The notes beneath the pieces were generated by a model. That model saw only the letters and a program-made list of their open reading frames with translations, did no database searches and was not told the DNA's origin. DNA of 64,000 nt from Bacillus changyiensis (GTDB lineage Bacteria > Bacillota > Bacilli > Bacillales > Bacillaceae): NCBI RefSeq assembly GCF_027706145.1, contig NZ_JAQFWW010000003.1, forward strand, positions 62,001 to 126,000. The letters run 5' to 3'. Positions 52,801-62,861 of the stretch are shown piece by piece. The position numbers and the translations under genes were made by a program. Each line of letters opens with the position of its first letter. The first letter of the stretch is position 1.

Positions 52801-53025
52801 ACAAGGCTTCGCCCGATCTTAATGACCGCTTTTGCAACAATAGGCGCACTTTTGCCACTTGCATTAGGATTTGAAGGCGGAAGTCAAATCGTCTCTAAGG
52901 GACTTGGTGTGACCGTCATTGGTGGTCTAACAAGCTCAACACTTCTAACACTTGTGATCGTTCCGATTGTTTATGAAGTATTAAGCAAATTCAGACGCAA
53001 GAGCCGGAAAACTGAAGAAGAATAA
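49891..53025 (+). CDS. swrC: RND efflux transporter SwrC
   Basis: This 1044-aa protein is an AcrB/HAE1-type RND pump with twelve helices and two large external loops (about 35-330 and 560-860). Helix motifs are GAMTVAIGRVIDDSIVVIENIYR and GVLMLIGIVVTNAIVLIDRVIH. SwrC in B. subtilis exports surfactin and supports swarming. An insert GAAQAGQGAQAGQAAQTP at about 250 is low in complexity. The start ATG at 49891 follows GGAGG by 5 bases; the in-frame extension to 49834 covers the operator. Confidence 0.94.
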   Translation: MNYIINFVLKNKFAVWLLTIIVTLAGLYAGLNMKQETIPDITTPIITVTTTYPGATPDEVTEKVTKPIEQAVQNMNGVDVYTSTSFENASSVQIQYKFEKDMDEAKDEVTDALSDLKLPDGAEKPKISRMSFNAFPIMSLSVSSEKDSLEDLTTTIENDIVPSLKGLDGVGSVQIAGQQVKEVRLSFKEDQLKKYGLDKETVKNMIKASDIKMPLGLQTFGNKEKSVVVDGNIIGLKDLKNMRIPVTGQPSGAAQAGQGAQAGQAAQTPTRVPQSSGVPTVKLSEIAHVKLVGEAKSISRTNGKESIGIQIVKAADANTVVVANHVKEELKKFEKDHKGLKFNTTYDQAKPIEESVSTMLNKAIFGALFAIAIILLFLRNIKSTIISVVSIPLSLLIAIFILNQMDITLNIMTLGAMTVAIGRVIDDSIVVIENIYRRMALKEEKLRGKQLVREATKEMFMPIMSSTIVTIAVFLPLGLVGGMVGELFMPFALTIVFALLASLLISITLVPAMAHSLFKKGLTGQTKLKEHKPSKLADVYKNILNWTLNHKWITSGIATLMLVGSLLLTPFIGVSFLPSEKEKTAMITYSPEPGQTRSQAEKEVKKAEEILLKRDHVKSVQLSLGSENPMNPGNTNDALFFVSYDEDTPNFDKEKERAVKAIQKKANKGEWESQNMSSSGANNKISYFIYGDKISNLEGTVKDVEKIMKKESGLKNVDSSLAESYEEFTFKADQEKLSKLGLTASQIAAELMPERNQPALTQIEKDGKEFDVYVQTDKKDHKKISDLENKMIQTPLGKKVKIGDVVDLKKGKTSDTVTRRDGKIFVEVSADLTTDDVSKVSQDIQKKVDKLDLPSNVDIDTGGVTKDIAESFSQLGLAMLAAIAIVYLILVITFGEALAPFAILFSLPFAVIGALVGLFIAKETISLNALIGVLMLIGIVVTNAIVLIDRVIHKEREGLSTRESLLEAGATRLRPILMTAFATIGALLPLALGFEGGSQIVSKGLGVTVIGGLTSSTLLTLVIVPIVYEVLSKFRRKSRKTEEE

Positions 53026-53027
53026 AC

Positions 53028-53072
53028 AAAAAAGCCTTAGTTCCACGAATCGGTGGTACCAAGGCTTTTTTT
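53028..53072 (+). terminator. Intrinsic terminator of swrC
   Basis: AAAAGCCTT.G and GTGG pairing with CCAC and AAGGCTTTTTTT form a long stem. Confidence 0.9.
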
Positions 53073-53217
53073 GAATTGTTCGGCTAATACATGTATTGCA
53101 GATACACATGTCTTCCAATCTACCTCTTTCCAACGTAAAAAAAGATTTATGGAATATTACAGAAGTGTATGGATAAAATAAGCAAATCAAAATGATAAGT
53201 AAGGAGCAAAACATACC

Positions 53218-53808
53218 ATGAAAAAAACAACAATCATTGCATGTCTTACAGCGCTAATGCTTACACTTCCGAACCTTGCAAACGCCCAATACTATGTAAA
53301 AAAGGGTGATACGCTCACAGGCATCGCCAAAAAACATCGTATGCGGTATGCCGATTTAAAAAGCTTGAATCCCCAATTTACAAATCCCAATTTAATTCAT
53401 GTTGGAGATTTTGTCGTTGTCCGCTCTAAGAATAAAGCGAAAGACCTTGTGGAATACGCACGCAGTTTACAGGATGTAACTACATATGTTTATGGAGGAA
53501 AGAAACCCCCAACAAAAACAGATTGCAGTGGCTGGGTACAACACGTTTACAAAAAATTTGGAGTGAATTTGCCAAGGACAAGCAGAGACCAAGCCAAAGT
53601 GGGTCAGCCAATCTCTTTTAGACAATTGAAAATCGGTGACTTAATGTTTTTCAGCACAAGAGCTGACAAAGTCATTACACACGTTGGCATTCATATGGGT
53701 AAAGAATATTGGATCTCTAATTTAAGCGCTAAGCAAGACGTTGAAATTTTAAGCACTTGGGGCAGTTGGACACAAAAATACTTTCTTTGGGGACAGAGGG
53801 TTTTATAA
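53218..53808 (+). CDS. Secreted LysM-NlpC/P60 D,L-endopeptidase
   Basis: The 196-aa protein has a signal peptide (cleavage after ANA, residue 23), one LysM domain (YYVKKGDTLTGIAKKHRMRYADLKSLN, 26-70) and an NlpC/P60 domain (75-196). The catalytic Cys is in TKTDCSGWVQ, the His in ITHVGIHMG. It cuts peptidoglycan stem peptides like LytE, LytF or CwlS, but with a single LysM it is closer to a small hydrolase. AAGGAG lies 10 bases before the ATG. Confidence 0.9.
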   Translation: MKKTTIIACLTALMLTLPNLANAQYYVKKGDTLTGIAKKHRMRYADLKSLNPQFTNPNLIHVGDFVVVRSKNKAKDLVEYARSLQDVTTYVYGGKKPPTKTDCSGWVQHVYKKFGVNLPRTSRDQAKVGQPISFRQLKIGDLMFFSTRADKVITHVGIHMGKEYWISNLSAKQDVEILSTWGSWTQKYFLWGQRVL

Positions 53809-53823
53809 ACGTCAGAGTTAGGC

Positions 53824-54356
53824 CTAATCATGAGGATTAATCAGTGCTAACACTTGATGGTCCTCCCATTTTTCTTCAATCTTAACGTTTTTCCGAGCAA
53901 TCCCTTCTTTATGAAATCCGGCTTTTTCTAACACTCGAATCGATGCCAAGTTGTGAGGCATGACTTCAGCTTCAATGCGATGCAGTTTTAAATCAGAAAA
54001 TGCAAATGCAGTCATCAATTTGACAGCTTCTGTCGTATAGCCTTTGCCATGATATTTTTGATCTAAAAAATATCCGATAAAAGCACTTTGTAAAGAGCCG
54101 CAACAGACTTGAAAAAGATTGATCGTTCCTATCAGCACATCATTTGCCAACTGGAAAATGCCAAATTCATATTGTTCATCATCTTGCCTCATGGTTGAGA
54201 ATTCTTGGAGCCATTTTTTTGTCCTTCGATTGTATAGAAATCAGAAGAGCGTTCCATGGAAAACTGTTCAAAAAAATCACGGTTATCCATCTGCAATTTT
54301 AGGGATGCTTCAGCATCATTTACAGTTAATGGTCTAATATAGATGGATTTACCCAT
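53824..54356 (-). pseudogene. GNAT acetyltransferase (RimJ-type) split by one frameshift
   Basis: The minus-strand ATG at 54356 opens MGKSIYIRPLTVNDAEASLKLQMDN and stops at a TGA near 54190. Inside the run of seven T at 54214-54220 (A on the coding strand) a one-base gain would continue into WLQEFSTMRQDDEQYEFGIFQL and on to the usual GNAT core YFLDQKYHGKGYTTEAVKLMTAFAF (acetyl-CoA loop QKYHGKGYT) at 53824. The two halves make one 176-178-aa protein. Either a real pseudogene, a phase-variable tract or a sequencing error. The start overlaps the end of the nucleoside hydrolase. Confidence 0.85.
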
Positions 54357-55311
54357 TTTCATCATTCATCTCCCTATTAGCTTTTTTCATTAATTCTTCC
54401 AAGTACGCAAAAAACCTCTGTCGATCAACTTGATCGACGACATTTATGACTCTACCATCTGGATGTTCTTCTATCGTTCCTTGCCGCGGGCTTTCTGTGT
54501 GAACAATGGCATTGACACTTTTAAAACGGACCAGATCTGTTGCTCCGAGTGACAATGTTGTCAGGACATCCCAAAGATAGTAAGTCGAGTTTGTCTCGTT
54601 ATGTACAAGTGGTGGGCATATTGCATAACATTGACCGACAAAGTCGATGCCGATATACTTCCGCATGCTCGCCCAATGCATGCGGATCTCATTTGTTAGG
54701 GGTACTTGTCTTGTACTTTCAAGCGTCATCATATTGATTGGAATATTGTGATCAAACACCGTTTTCACGCTAGCTGGATCCCAGAAAGCGTTCCATTCTG
54801 CTGTCCCGTCGTGTTCAGGTTCTTCCACATTCCCTTTTTTAAGAAAAGTACCACCCATCCAGACCAGCTTTTCAATCTGAGTGACAATCGTCGCATCTTT
54901 TCTCAGAGCACGGGCCAAGTCTGTCAATGGACCAGTAAACAGTAATGTGACTGGTTTAGGACTCATTTTTAACAGGTTGATTAGATGAAGGTGGGCGGGA
55001 AGATCAGAAATTGGAGTTCTGGCTACACCTTTTTCGTTTAAAATCGGTAGAGCATTAACATAATAGGAGTGCATCCGCCATTCCCTTGGGAAAGAGTGAA
55101 CCCCTCGTGAATTAGAAGCTGAAATTTCTAGTGGATAAGAACCGAAGCGGTCAATGATCTTTCTACTGGCGCTTAAAGCTGGTTCCAAGTAACAATCAGC
55201 GGGAATCACGGATGTTCCAATTAATTTAATTTCTTTCATTTGCAAGATGAGAAATAAGGAGACGAGGTCATCCACCCCTCCGTCATGGTTAAAATAAACA
55301 AGTTTTTTCAT
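54349..55311 (-). CDS. Inosine-uridine preferring nucleoside hydrolase family protein
   Basis: The 320-aa protein has the calcium-binding N-terminal motif as NHDGGVDDLVSL (family DTDPGxDDA), then VTLLFTGPLTDLARAL and WMGGTFLKKGNVEEPEHDGTAEWNAFWDPA. The family hydrolyses nucleosides to base and ribose. The first aspartate pair is altered, so the substrate may differ. GGAGGATG precedes the ATG. It overlaps the downstream acetyltransferase gene (minus strand). Confidence 0.87.
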   Translation of the reverse strand: MKKLVYFNHDGGVDDLVSLFLILQMKEIKLIGTSVIPADCYLEPALSASRKIIDRFGSYPLEISASNSRGVHSFPREWRMHSYYVNALPILNEKGVARTPISDLPAHLHLINLLKMSPKPVTLLFTGPLTDLARALRKDATIVTQIEKLVWMGGTFLKKGNVEEPEHDGTAEWNAFWDPASVKTVFDHNIPINMMTLESTRQVPLTNEIRMHWASMRKYIGIDFVGQCYAICPPLVHNETNSTYYLWDVLTTLSLGATDLVRFKSVNAIVHTESPRQGTIEEHPDGRVINVVDQVDRQRFFAYLEELMKKANREMNDENG

Positions 55312-55484
55312 AACTTCATCCTCCCTTATTTATATTTTACATTTTTTACACTTGAAGGTGTTGGCTTTTTGTTCTAGGGAAGAAGGGAGAAATATTTTAA
55401 CCATTTGTTGCGATTTTTTAAACAACTAGTATAATTAAAGGTTGTTAGTGTGAAAAGATATGGATACTTTAATAGGATGATGAA

Positions 55485-56396
55485 ATGATGAAAAGAGCAA
55501 GAATTATTTATAACCCGACCTCTGGTCGTGAGTTATTTAAAAAAAACCTTCCCAAAGTTCTGCAAAAATTTGAACAAGCTGGCTATGAGACATCATGCCA
55601 TGCAACAACAAGTGAGGGCGATGCTGTGAAGGCAGCAAAAAGCGCTGCCGAGAGACAGTTTGATTTAATTATTGCAGCTGGTGGTGATGGCACTTTAAAT
55701 GAAGTTGTCAATGGTTTGGCTCCTTTAGAAAAACGCCCGAGGCTTGGAGTGATTCCGGTTGGGACGACAAATGATTTTGCCAGAGCAGTCGGCATCCCAA
55801 GGGAGGATATTTTAAAGGCTGTTGACACAATACTAGAGGGAGAAACTCGTTCAATTGATATCGGTCGCGTTAATGGACAATATTTCATTAATATTGCTGG
55901 CGGTGGTCGTTTAACTGAACTAACATATGATGTCCCAAGTAAATTAAAAACGATGCTCGGTCAACTTGCCTATTATTTAAAAGGGATGGAAATGCTTCCA
56001 TCACTTCGACCAACTGAGGTTGAAATCGAATATGATGGAAAATTGTTTAGTGGAGAAGTCATGCTGTTTTTAGTCATGCTAACTAATTCAGTTGGCGGCT
56101 TTGAAAAACTTGCTCCAGATTCAAGCCTAAATGATGGCATGTTTGATCTCATTATTTTAAAACGGAGTAACCTCGCTGAATTTATCAAAGTTGCCGGGCT
56201 CGCACTTCGCGGTGAACATATTCATCATGAGCATGTCATTTATACAAAAGCAAACCGTGTCAAAGTGACAGTCAAAGATAAAATGCTGTTGAACCTTGAT
56301 GGTGAATACGGTGGGCAATTACCGGGAGAATTTGAAAACCTTTATCATCATCTCGATGTCATTATGTCTAAAGAAAAAGCAGAAAAACTGAACTGA
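55485..56396 (+). CDS. dgkB: Diacylglycerol kinase DgkB
   Basis: DgkB (303 aa) phosphorylates diacylglycerol left from lipoteichoic acid synthesis. It shows NPTSGRELFKK, the nucleotide motif AAGGDGTLNEVVNGLAP and PVGTTNDFARAVGIP, and the C-terminal LLNLDGEYGGQLPGEFE. Essential in B. subtilis. The ATG at 55485 or the next codon (55488) starts it, after GGATGATG. Confidence 0.94.
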   Translation: MMKRARIIYNPTSGRELFKKNLPKVLQKFEQAGYETSCHATTSEGDAVKAAKSAAERQFDLIIAAGGDGTLNEVVNGLAPLEKRPRLGVIPVGTTNDFARAVGIPREDILKAVDTILEGETRSIDIGRVNGQYFINIAGGGRLTELTYDVPSKLKTMLGQLAYYLKGMEMLPSLRPTEVEIEYDGKLFSGEVMLFLVMLTNSVGGFEKLAPDSSLNDGMFDLIILKRSNLAEFIKVAGLALRGEHIHHEHVIYTKANRVKVTVKDKMLLNLDGEYGGQLPGEFENLYHHLDVIMSKEKAEKLN

Positions 56397-56398
56397 CG

Positions 56399-56428
56399 AA
56401 CTTGGTCCAACATTGACCAAGTTTTTCT
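56399..56428 (+). terminator. Intrinsic terminator after dgkB
   Basis: AACTTGGTC and GACCAAGTT form a 9-bp stem, then TTTCTTC. Confidence 0.85.
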
Positions 56429-56445
56429 TCTCGTAGGTGAAAAAC

Positions 56446-57834
56446 ATGAAACAAAAAATCCCCGTTGAAAAAAATCAATATTATGATGTTGTCTTTGAAG
56501 ATTTAACACATGAAGGTGCAGGAGTTGCTAAAGTCGACGGTTTTCCGATTTTTGTCCCCAATGCTCTCCCTGACGAGTCAGGGAAAATTAAGGTAACTCG
56601 GGTGAAAAAAGCTTTTGCTTTTGGTCGACTAGTTGACTTAAAAGAAAAAAGTGGATACCGCACAAATGCCCCATGCCCAATCTACAAACAATGCGGCGGC
56701 TGTCAGCTACAGCATATCGATTATGAAGGTCAACTCCGCTATAAACAAAAACAGGTCAAAGATGTGCTTGAGAGAATTGGAAAGCTTGATCTGAATCAGA
56801 TGACCGTCCACCCGACACTTGGCATGAAAGACCCGTGGCATTATCGGAACAAAGCTCAAGTACCAGTTGCTGAAAGAGAAGGCGGACTTATCGCAGGCTT
56901 TTACCAGCAGAGGAGCCATGAGATTATTGACATGAACAAATGCTTCATTCAGCAGACGGAAAATGACCGCGCTGTTCAAGTCATCAAGCAAATATGCAAT
57001 CGCTATCGAATCAAAGCCTATAACGAAGAACGTCACAAAGGCTGGCTCAGGCATATTATGGTCAGGTATGGCGCTGTGAGCGGAGAAATGATGGTCGTCT
57101 TTATCACGAAAACAAACGAATTTCCACACAAAGCAAACATCGTCGAAGAGGTGACCACAGCCTTTCCAAACGTCAAATCGATCGTCCAAAACATCAATCC
57201 CCAAAAAACAAACGTCATCTTTGGAGATCAAACAACCGTTATATGGGGCGAAGAATACATCTACGATTTCATTGGCGATGTTAGATTTGCGATTTCCGCT
57301 AGATCGTTTTACCAAGTCAATCCAGAACAAACAAAAGTCCTTTACGAGAAAGCGCTTGAATACGCCGAATTAACTGGTGAAGAAACGGTGATTGACGCCT
57401 ACTGTGGCATCGGTACGATTTCTTTATTTTTGGCAAAACAGGCGAAAAAAGTGTACGGTGTTGAGATCGTACCGGAAGCAATAGAGGATGCAAAACGGAA
57501 TGCTGAGCTAAATGGGATTGCAAACGTTGAATTTGCAGTGGGGGAAGCGGAAACGGTGATTCCAAAGTGGTATGAGGAAGGTGTTAAAGCCGATACACTA
57601 GTCGTTGACCCACCTCGCAAAGGCTGTGATGAAGCTTTGTTGCGGACGATTATCGACATGAAACCAAAGCGGGTTGTCTATGTGTCATGTAACCCTGGAA
57701 CCCTAGCGCGCGATTTGCGGGTGCTTGAGGATGGCGGATATGTAACGCGTGAGGTACAGCCTGTTGACATGTTTCCGCATACGGCGCATGTGGAGTGTGT
57801 GGTATTGATGACCTTAAAAGTTGGGGGCAATTAA
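56446..57834 (+). CDS. rlmCD: 23S rRNA (uracil-C5)-methyltransferase RlmCD
   Basis: The 462-aa protein methylates 23S rRNA U747 and U1939 (B. subtilis RlmCD/YefA). It has an N-terminal TRAM domain, the 4Fe-4S cysteine set [17 protein letters not shown] motifs [16 protein letters not shown] and VDPPRKGCD, and the catalytic Cys in [12 protein letters not shown]. The ATG at 56446 has TAGGTGA upstream; GTG at 56437 is possible. It follows the dgkB terminator by 17 bp. Confidence 0.93.
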   Translation: MKQKIPVEKNQYYDVVFEDLTHEGAGVAKVDGFPIFVPNALPDESGKIKVTRVKKAFAFGRLVDLKEKSGYRTNAPCPIYKQCGGCQLQHIDYEGQLRYKQKQVKDVLERIGKLDLNQMTVHPTLGMKDPWHYRNKAQVPVAEREGGLIAGFYQQRSHEIIDMNKCFIQQTENDRAVQVIKQICNRYRIKAYNEERHKGWLRHIMVRYGAVSGEMMVVFITKTNEFPHKANIVEEVTTAFPNVKSIVQNINPQKTNVIFGDQTTVIWGEEYIYDFIGDVRFAISARSFYQVNPEQTKVLYEKALEYAELTGEETVIDAYCGIGTISLFLAKQAKKVYGVEIVPEAIEDAKRNAELNGIANVEFAVGEAETVIPKWYEEGVKADTLVVDPPRKGCDEALLRTIIDMKPKRVVYVSCNPGTLARDLRVLEDGGYVTREVQPVDMFPHTAHVECVVLMTLKVGGN

Positions 57835-57842
57835 GCCCCCAC
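57823..57842 (+). terminator. Hairpin at the rlmCD stop codon
   Basis: GGGGGC and GCCCCC pair around AATTAA, which holds the stop codon. No T run follows at once, so termination is uncertain. Confidence 0.5.
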
Positions 57843-58486
57843 ACATAATGTTTTGTGTTGTTAACCGTCTTCATTAACTTCAATTTTACCCCTTCAAAGT
57901 TGCATTTTTCTCAAATTTACTATGATGAGACATGCTGAGGATTTAGTGATGAAAAAACTATAATTAGATCATACGAATAACGGGTGGAGTATGTTGTGAA
58001 GGCACATTAAAGAATAAATATAAGCTTGGTAGTAAAAAATGAATATATGGAAATTCAAATGACGATTTCGATTTGCTAATGGTTTCGTACTCGAGTGAAA
58101 TGAGTGATGCATGGTATGTTAGTTGGGAACCACAAGACTAGTTGCTTGTTATTTAATAAACTTGTGGTATGCATATGGTTAAATGTTAAGTAGGACTTAG
58201 AAATACTTTTCATATTCCATGTCCAGTTCAGTATGATAGAGTCTCAAGACATCTGATTTTAGTCTTGAAGATACTAAAGACAATGTTTGAATCAAGCTAA
58301 AAGTAAAAATAAAAGTTTTGTATTTCCGAACTAGAGAATTTGAAAACAAAGGCGGATATTTCAGAACAGCTTGTTTCTAAAAGTGAAGTCAAAGGACATT
58401 TATTCCGAAGAAATTACAAATTGATTCTTTTAAATGTCATTTTGGAGAGATTTATAGAAAGGCTGAAAAGTAAGGAGATAATCTTT
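57843..58486. other. 644-bp stretch with a decayed gene remnant
   Basis: One frame at about 57966-58141 (+) reads ITGGVCCEGTLKNKYKLGSKK, a TGA, then IYGNSNDDFDLLMVSY.. to WEPQD and TAG. It looks protein-like with one internal stop and no start, so a disrupted gene is likely. The acidic, aromatic C-terminus recalls immunity-type proteins, but no family can be named. The remaining 345 bp show no gene. Confidence 0.35.
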
Positions 58487-58993
58487 ATGAAAATTGTAAT
58501 AAAAGTAGGACTAATCATAGCATTATGCTTTTATTTGTTAGTTCTTTCAAAATTCATTCTGTTCAAACACATGACGATTCCAGACATCATTGCTCACTTT
58601 ACATTTAGTAGTGACGACAGCCAGTTATGGAATAGTCATAACTTTATTCCGTTTCAGACGATTACATACTATGTGTTTTTGGCAAATGATATAAATTTAA
58701 ATATACGGGTTGAAAATTTAACTGGAAATATTATTGGATTTGTCCCCTTTGGATTTATTATTCCGTTATTGTCAAGTCAGTTTCTTAGTTTTAAAAAGGT
58801 TACGTTAGCAACATGTTGTTTAAGTTTAACTTTCGAATTGCTCCAACTTATTTTTGGATTTGGAAGTTTTGATGTTGATGATTTGATTTTAAATACACTT
58901 GGCGGAATGATAGGGTATATCCCCGTTAAACTGATTGGTATGTACATAAATCATAGACAGGGACAACAAATGAGTAATGGATTTAATAGATAG
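58487..58993 (+). CDS. VanZ-like membrane protein
   Basis: The 168-aa protein has four predicted helices (8-28, about 80-100 with NIIGFVPFGFIIPLL, 103-122 TLATCCLSLTFELLQLIFGFGSFDVDDLILNTLGG). The sequence NxxGNIIGFxPFG and the LLQ..GFGSFDVDDLILNTLGG block mark VanZ, a family linked to teicoplanin resistance but of unclear role. The ATG at 58487 has AAGGAG 9 bases upstream; the frame extends upstream to 58340 without a ribosome site. Confidence 0.85.
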   Translation: MKIVIKVGLIIALCFYLLVLSKFILFKHMTIPDIIAHFTFSSDDSQLWNSHNFIPFQTITYYVFLANDINLNIRVENLTGNIIGFVPFGFIIPLLSSQFLSFKKVTLATCCLSLTFELLQLIFGFGSFDVDDLILNTLGGMIGYIPVKLIGMYINHRQGQQMSNGFNR

Positions 58994-59021
58994 CAATATA
59001 TGCATGTGGATTGCTGTCTAT
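58989..59021 (+). terminator. Hairpin immediately after the VanZ-like gene
   Basis: AGATAGCAAT and ATTGCTGTCT form imperfect arms around the loop. No T run follows. Confidence 0.4.
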
Positions 59022-59043
59022 TGCTAAAAAATGATCTAGAAAA

Positions 59044-59078
59044 TGAGAGGGATACTGTGACAACGGTATCCCATTTTT
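59044..59078 (+). terminator. Intrinsic terminator after the VanZ-like gene
   Basis: GGGATAC and GTATCCC form a 7-bp stem, followed by ATTTTTG. Confidence 0.85.
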
Positions 59079-59343
59079 GTGTTTAGATGTTCAGAAATGC
59101 CGTCTATTTTTTAGGGAGAAAATATAAATCCTTTTAATATCTACTATGGTGAACCTTTTCATAACAATTTTGGATAGATGTATATTGTAATAGACGATAC
59201 CTACAGTGCTTAGGAAACAATTATTCACAGTTAACACAAACGAACATAAATAAACATTCATTATTTTCGGCTATTTTAAACGTTTTTATTTAAATTATGG
59301 TCATTTTTTTAAAATAAATAATGATTATAATTGTTCGATTGTG
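59079..59343. other. Upstream region of the lac operon without genes
   Basis: About 265 bp of AT-rich DNA (stretch GTTAACACAAACGAACATAA and repeats of TTTAAA). No gene. A LacI or BglG-type control site would be expected here but I can identify none; the operon lacks a regulator in this window. Confidence 0.5.
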
Positions 59344-59372
59344 TTGACAATTGTTTTGAATGCGTTTACAAT
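59344..59372 (+). promoter_or_regulatory. lacG promoter with embedded cre site
   Basis: TTGACA (59344-59349), a 17-base spacer and TACAAT (59367-59372). The spacer end overlaps TGAATGCGTTTACA (59357-59370), a cre at 13 of 14 positions. CcpA-HPr(Ser-P) bound here would block RNA polymerase. Confidence 0.87.
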
Positions 59373-59407
59373 CTAATTGATATAAACAAAAAAGTCTTAG
59401 ATAGTGA

Positions 59408-60817
<1,410 letters not shown>

Positions 60818-60831
60818 CGGGGGAATGAGCA

Positions 60832-61149
60832 ATGGGTAAAGAAGAATTGCAGATGTTAGGGTTTGAAATTGTTGCATATTCTGGTGATGCAAGAAGCACT
60901 TTGTTAAAACTTTTGCGAGAAGTTAGACAAGGACATTTTGAACATGTAGAACAGGGGTTAAAAGAAGCTGATGAAAATTTAACATTAGCACACAATGCTC
61001 AAACAAAGGTTCTAACAGAAGAAGCTGGAGGAAAAGACATGGAGCTAGGCTTCATTTTTATCCATGGACAAGATCATTTAATGACAACATTGCTTTTAAG
61101 AGATCTCATTCAAGATTTTATTGAATTATATAAAAAAAATAATGACTAG
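60832..61149 (+). CDS. lacF: Lactose-type PTS enzyme IIA LacF
   Basis: LacF (105 aa) forms a trimer and passes phosphate from HPr to IIB. The phosphorylated His is H78 in IHGQDHLMTT and D81 is the metal ligand, the same numbers as in S. aureus LacF. AACGGGGGAATG precedes the ATG. It follows lacG by 14 bp. Confidence 0.95.
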   Translation: MGKEELQMLGFEIVAYSGDARSTLLKLLREVRQGHFEHVEQGLKEADENLTLAHNAQTKVLTEEAGGKDMELGFIFIHGQDHLMTTLLLRDLIQDFIELYKKNND

Positions 61150-61161
61150 GGGCGTAAAGCG

Positions 61162-62838
61162 ATGGATGCAATCATTAAACAAATCGAAAAAGGGAAACCG
61201 CTCTTCGAAAAGATTTCTCGAAATATTTATTTAGGTGCTGTTCGCGATGGTTTTTTATCGGCTATGCCTGCTATTTTATTTTCCAGTATCTTTATTTTGA
61301 TTGCTAGCATTCCTGAAATATTTGGTATGAAATTACCTGAAGCAGTATCCATGTGGTTATGGAAAGTTTACGGTTATTCAATGGGGGTTGTAGGGCTGCT
61401 TGTTGCAGCTACAACTGCTCGTTGTTTGACAGATTCTATGAATCGTAGAATGCCAAAAAACAAATCGATCAATTCTACTTCAGTGATGCTGGCTTCGATC
61501 GTCAGTTTCCTACTATTAAGTGTATCGCAAATTGATGGTGGCTTCTCAACAGATTTTATGGGAACAAAAGGGTTATTAGCTTCTTTCATTGCGGCATTTC
61601 TTACCGTTAATGTTTATAAATTTTGTGTGATAAAAGATATTACCATCAAAATGCCTAAAGAGGTACCTGGGACAATTTCGCAAACATTTAGGGATATTTT
61701 TCCGTTTTCGTTCTCTGTTTTTGCAGCCGTATTGATTGATTTAGTGATTCGCCACTTTGGCGGAATTTCGTTTGCTGAAGCTGTCATTACGGTGCTCCAA
61801 CCTTTATTTACTGCAGCTGATGGCTATTTAGGAATTGCAATTATATGGGGAGCGATGGCTTTATTTTGGTTTGTTGGTGTACATGGGCCATCTATTGTAG
61901 AACCAGCCATTGCTGCGATCATCTATGCAAATGTTGAGGCAAATTTACAGTTGTATCATGCAGGTGAACAAGCATCTAAAGTGTTAACTGTTGGATTAGG
62001 TAACTTTGTAGGTACGATGGGTGGAACTGGTGCAACCTTAATTGTTCCGTTTATTTTTCTATTATTCGCCAAATCGAAACAATTAAAAGCAGTAGGGAAA
62101 GCTTCGGTTGTCCCAGTGTGTTTTGCGGTTAATGAACCATTGCTATTTGCTGCTCCAATTATTTTGAATCCGTATTTCTTTATTCCGTTTCTGATTACAC
62201 CGATGATCAATGTTTGCGCTTTTAAATTCTTTGTTGATGTTTTAGGGATGAATAGCTTTATGTATGTATTACCATGGGCTACTCCAGGTCCAGTTGGACT
62301 TGTCCTTGGAACCGGCATGGGCTTATTAGCTTTTATTTTAGCGGCCGTTTTAATTGTGATAGATTTTGCAATTTATTTACCATTCTGTAAAGCATATGAT
62401 AAAGTGTTGCTCGAAAAAGAAGCTGAAAATACTGAGATGGTGAAAGTAGAAACGACTGAATCGACAGTTTCAGTAGCAAGTGATCATTCAGCAAAACCTG
62501 TAGAAAATGTTACCCGTAAACTTGATAAAGATATTCATGTACTTGTATTGTGTGCCGGAGCTGGTACTAGTGCGATGTTAGCGAATGCGCTTAAAGATGG
62601 TGCTTCACAATATAGTGTTGCAATAAGTGCTTCAGCAGGTGCCTATGGATCACATTACGACATCATGAAAGATTTTGATATGATCATTCTTGCGCCACAA
62701 GTCAACTCCTATTATAAAGACATTAAAGAAGATACTGATCGGTTAGGAATTAAACTCATTGCGACAAAAGGTGTTGAATATATCAATTTGACACGAAATG
62801 CTAAAGAAGCCGTTGATTTTGTATTAGGCCAATTTTAA
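61162..62838 (+). CDS. lacE: Lactose-type PTS enzyme IICB LacE
   Basis: LacE (558 aa) is a IIC permease (1-420) fused to a IIB domain (about 455-558). The IIC signature GPSIVEPAIAAI is present, and the IIB phosphocysteine is C464 in VLVLCAGAGTSAML. A linker rich in Glu, Val and Thr joins them. It imports and phosphorylates lactose or a related galactoside. AGGGGCG precedes the ATG 9 bases upstream; it follows lacF by 12 bp. Confidence 0.95.
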   Translation: MDAIIKQIEKGKPLFEKISRNIYLGAVRDGFLSAMPAILFSSIFILIASIPEIFGMKLPEAVSMWLWKVYGYSMGVVGLLVAATTARCLTDSMNRRMPKNKSINSTSVMLASIVSFLLLSVSQIDGGFSTDFMGTKGLLASFIAAFLTVNVYKFCVIKDITIKMPKEVPGTISQTFRDIFPFSFSVFAAVLIDLVIRHFGGISFAEAVITVLQPLFTAADGYLGIAIIWGAMALFWFVGVHGPSIVEPAIAAIIYANVEANLQLYHAGEQASKVLTVGLGNFVGTMGGTGATLIVPFIFLLFAKSKQLKAVGKASVVPVCFAVNEPLLFAAPIILNPYFFIPFLITPMINVCAFKFFVDVLGMNSFMYVLPWATPGPVGLVLGTGMGLLAFILAAVLIVIDFAIYLPFCKAYDKVLLEKEAENTEMVKVETTESTVSVASDHSAKPVENVTRKLDKDIHVLVLCAGAGTSAMLANALKDGASQYSVAISASAGAYGSHYDIMKDFDMIILAPQVNSYYKDIKEDTDRLGIKLIATKGVEYINLTRNAKEAVDFVLGQF

Positions 62839-62861
62839 TAAAAGAATATGGAGGGAAGAAC

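Noticed and set aside
56707..57330. Minus-strand open frame of 207 codons inside rlmCD
   Set aside because: It lies wholly inside the conserved RlmCD coding region and shows no recognisable domain.
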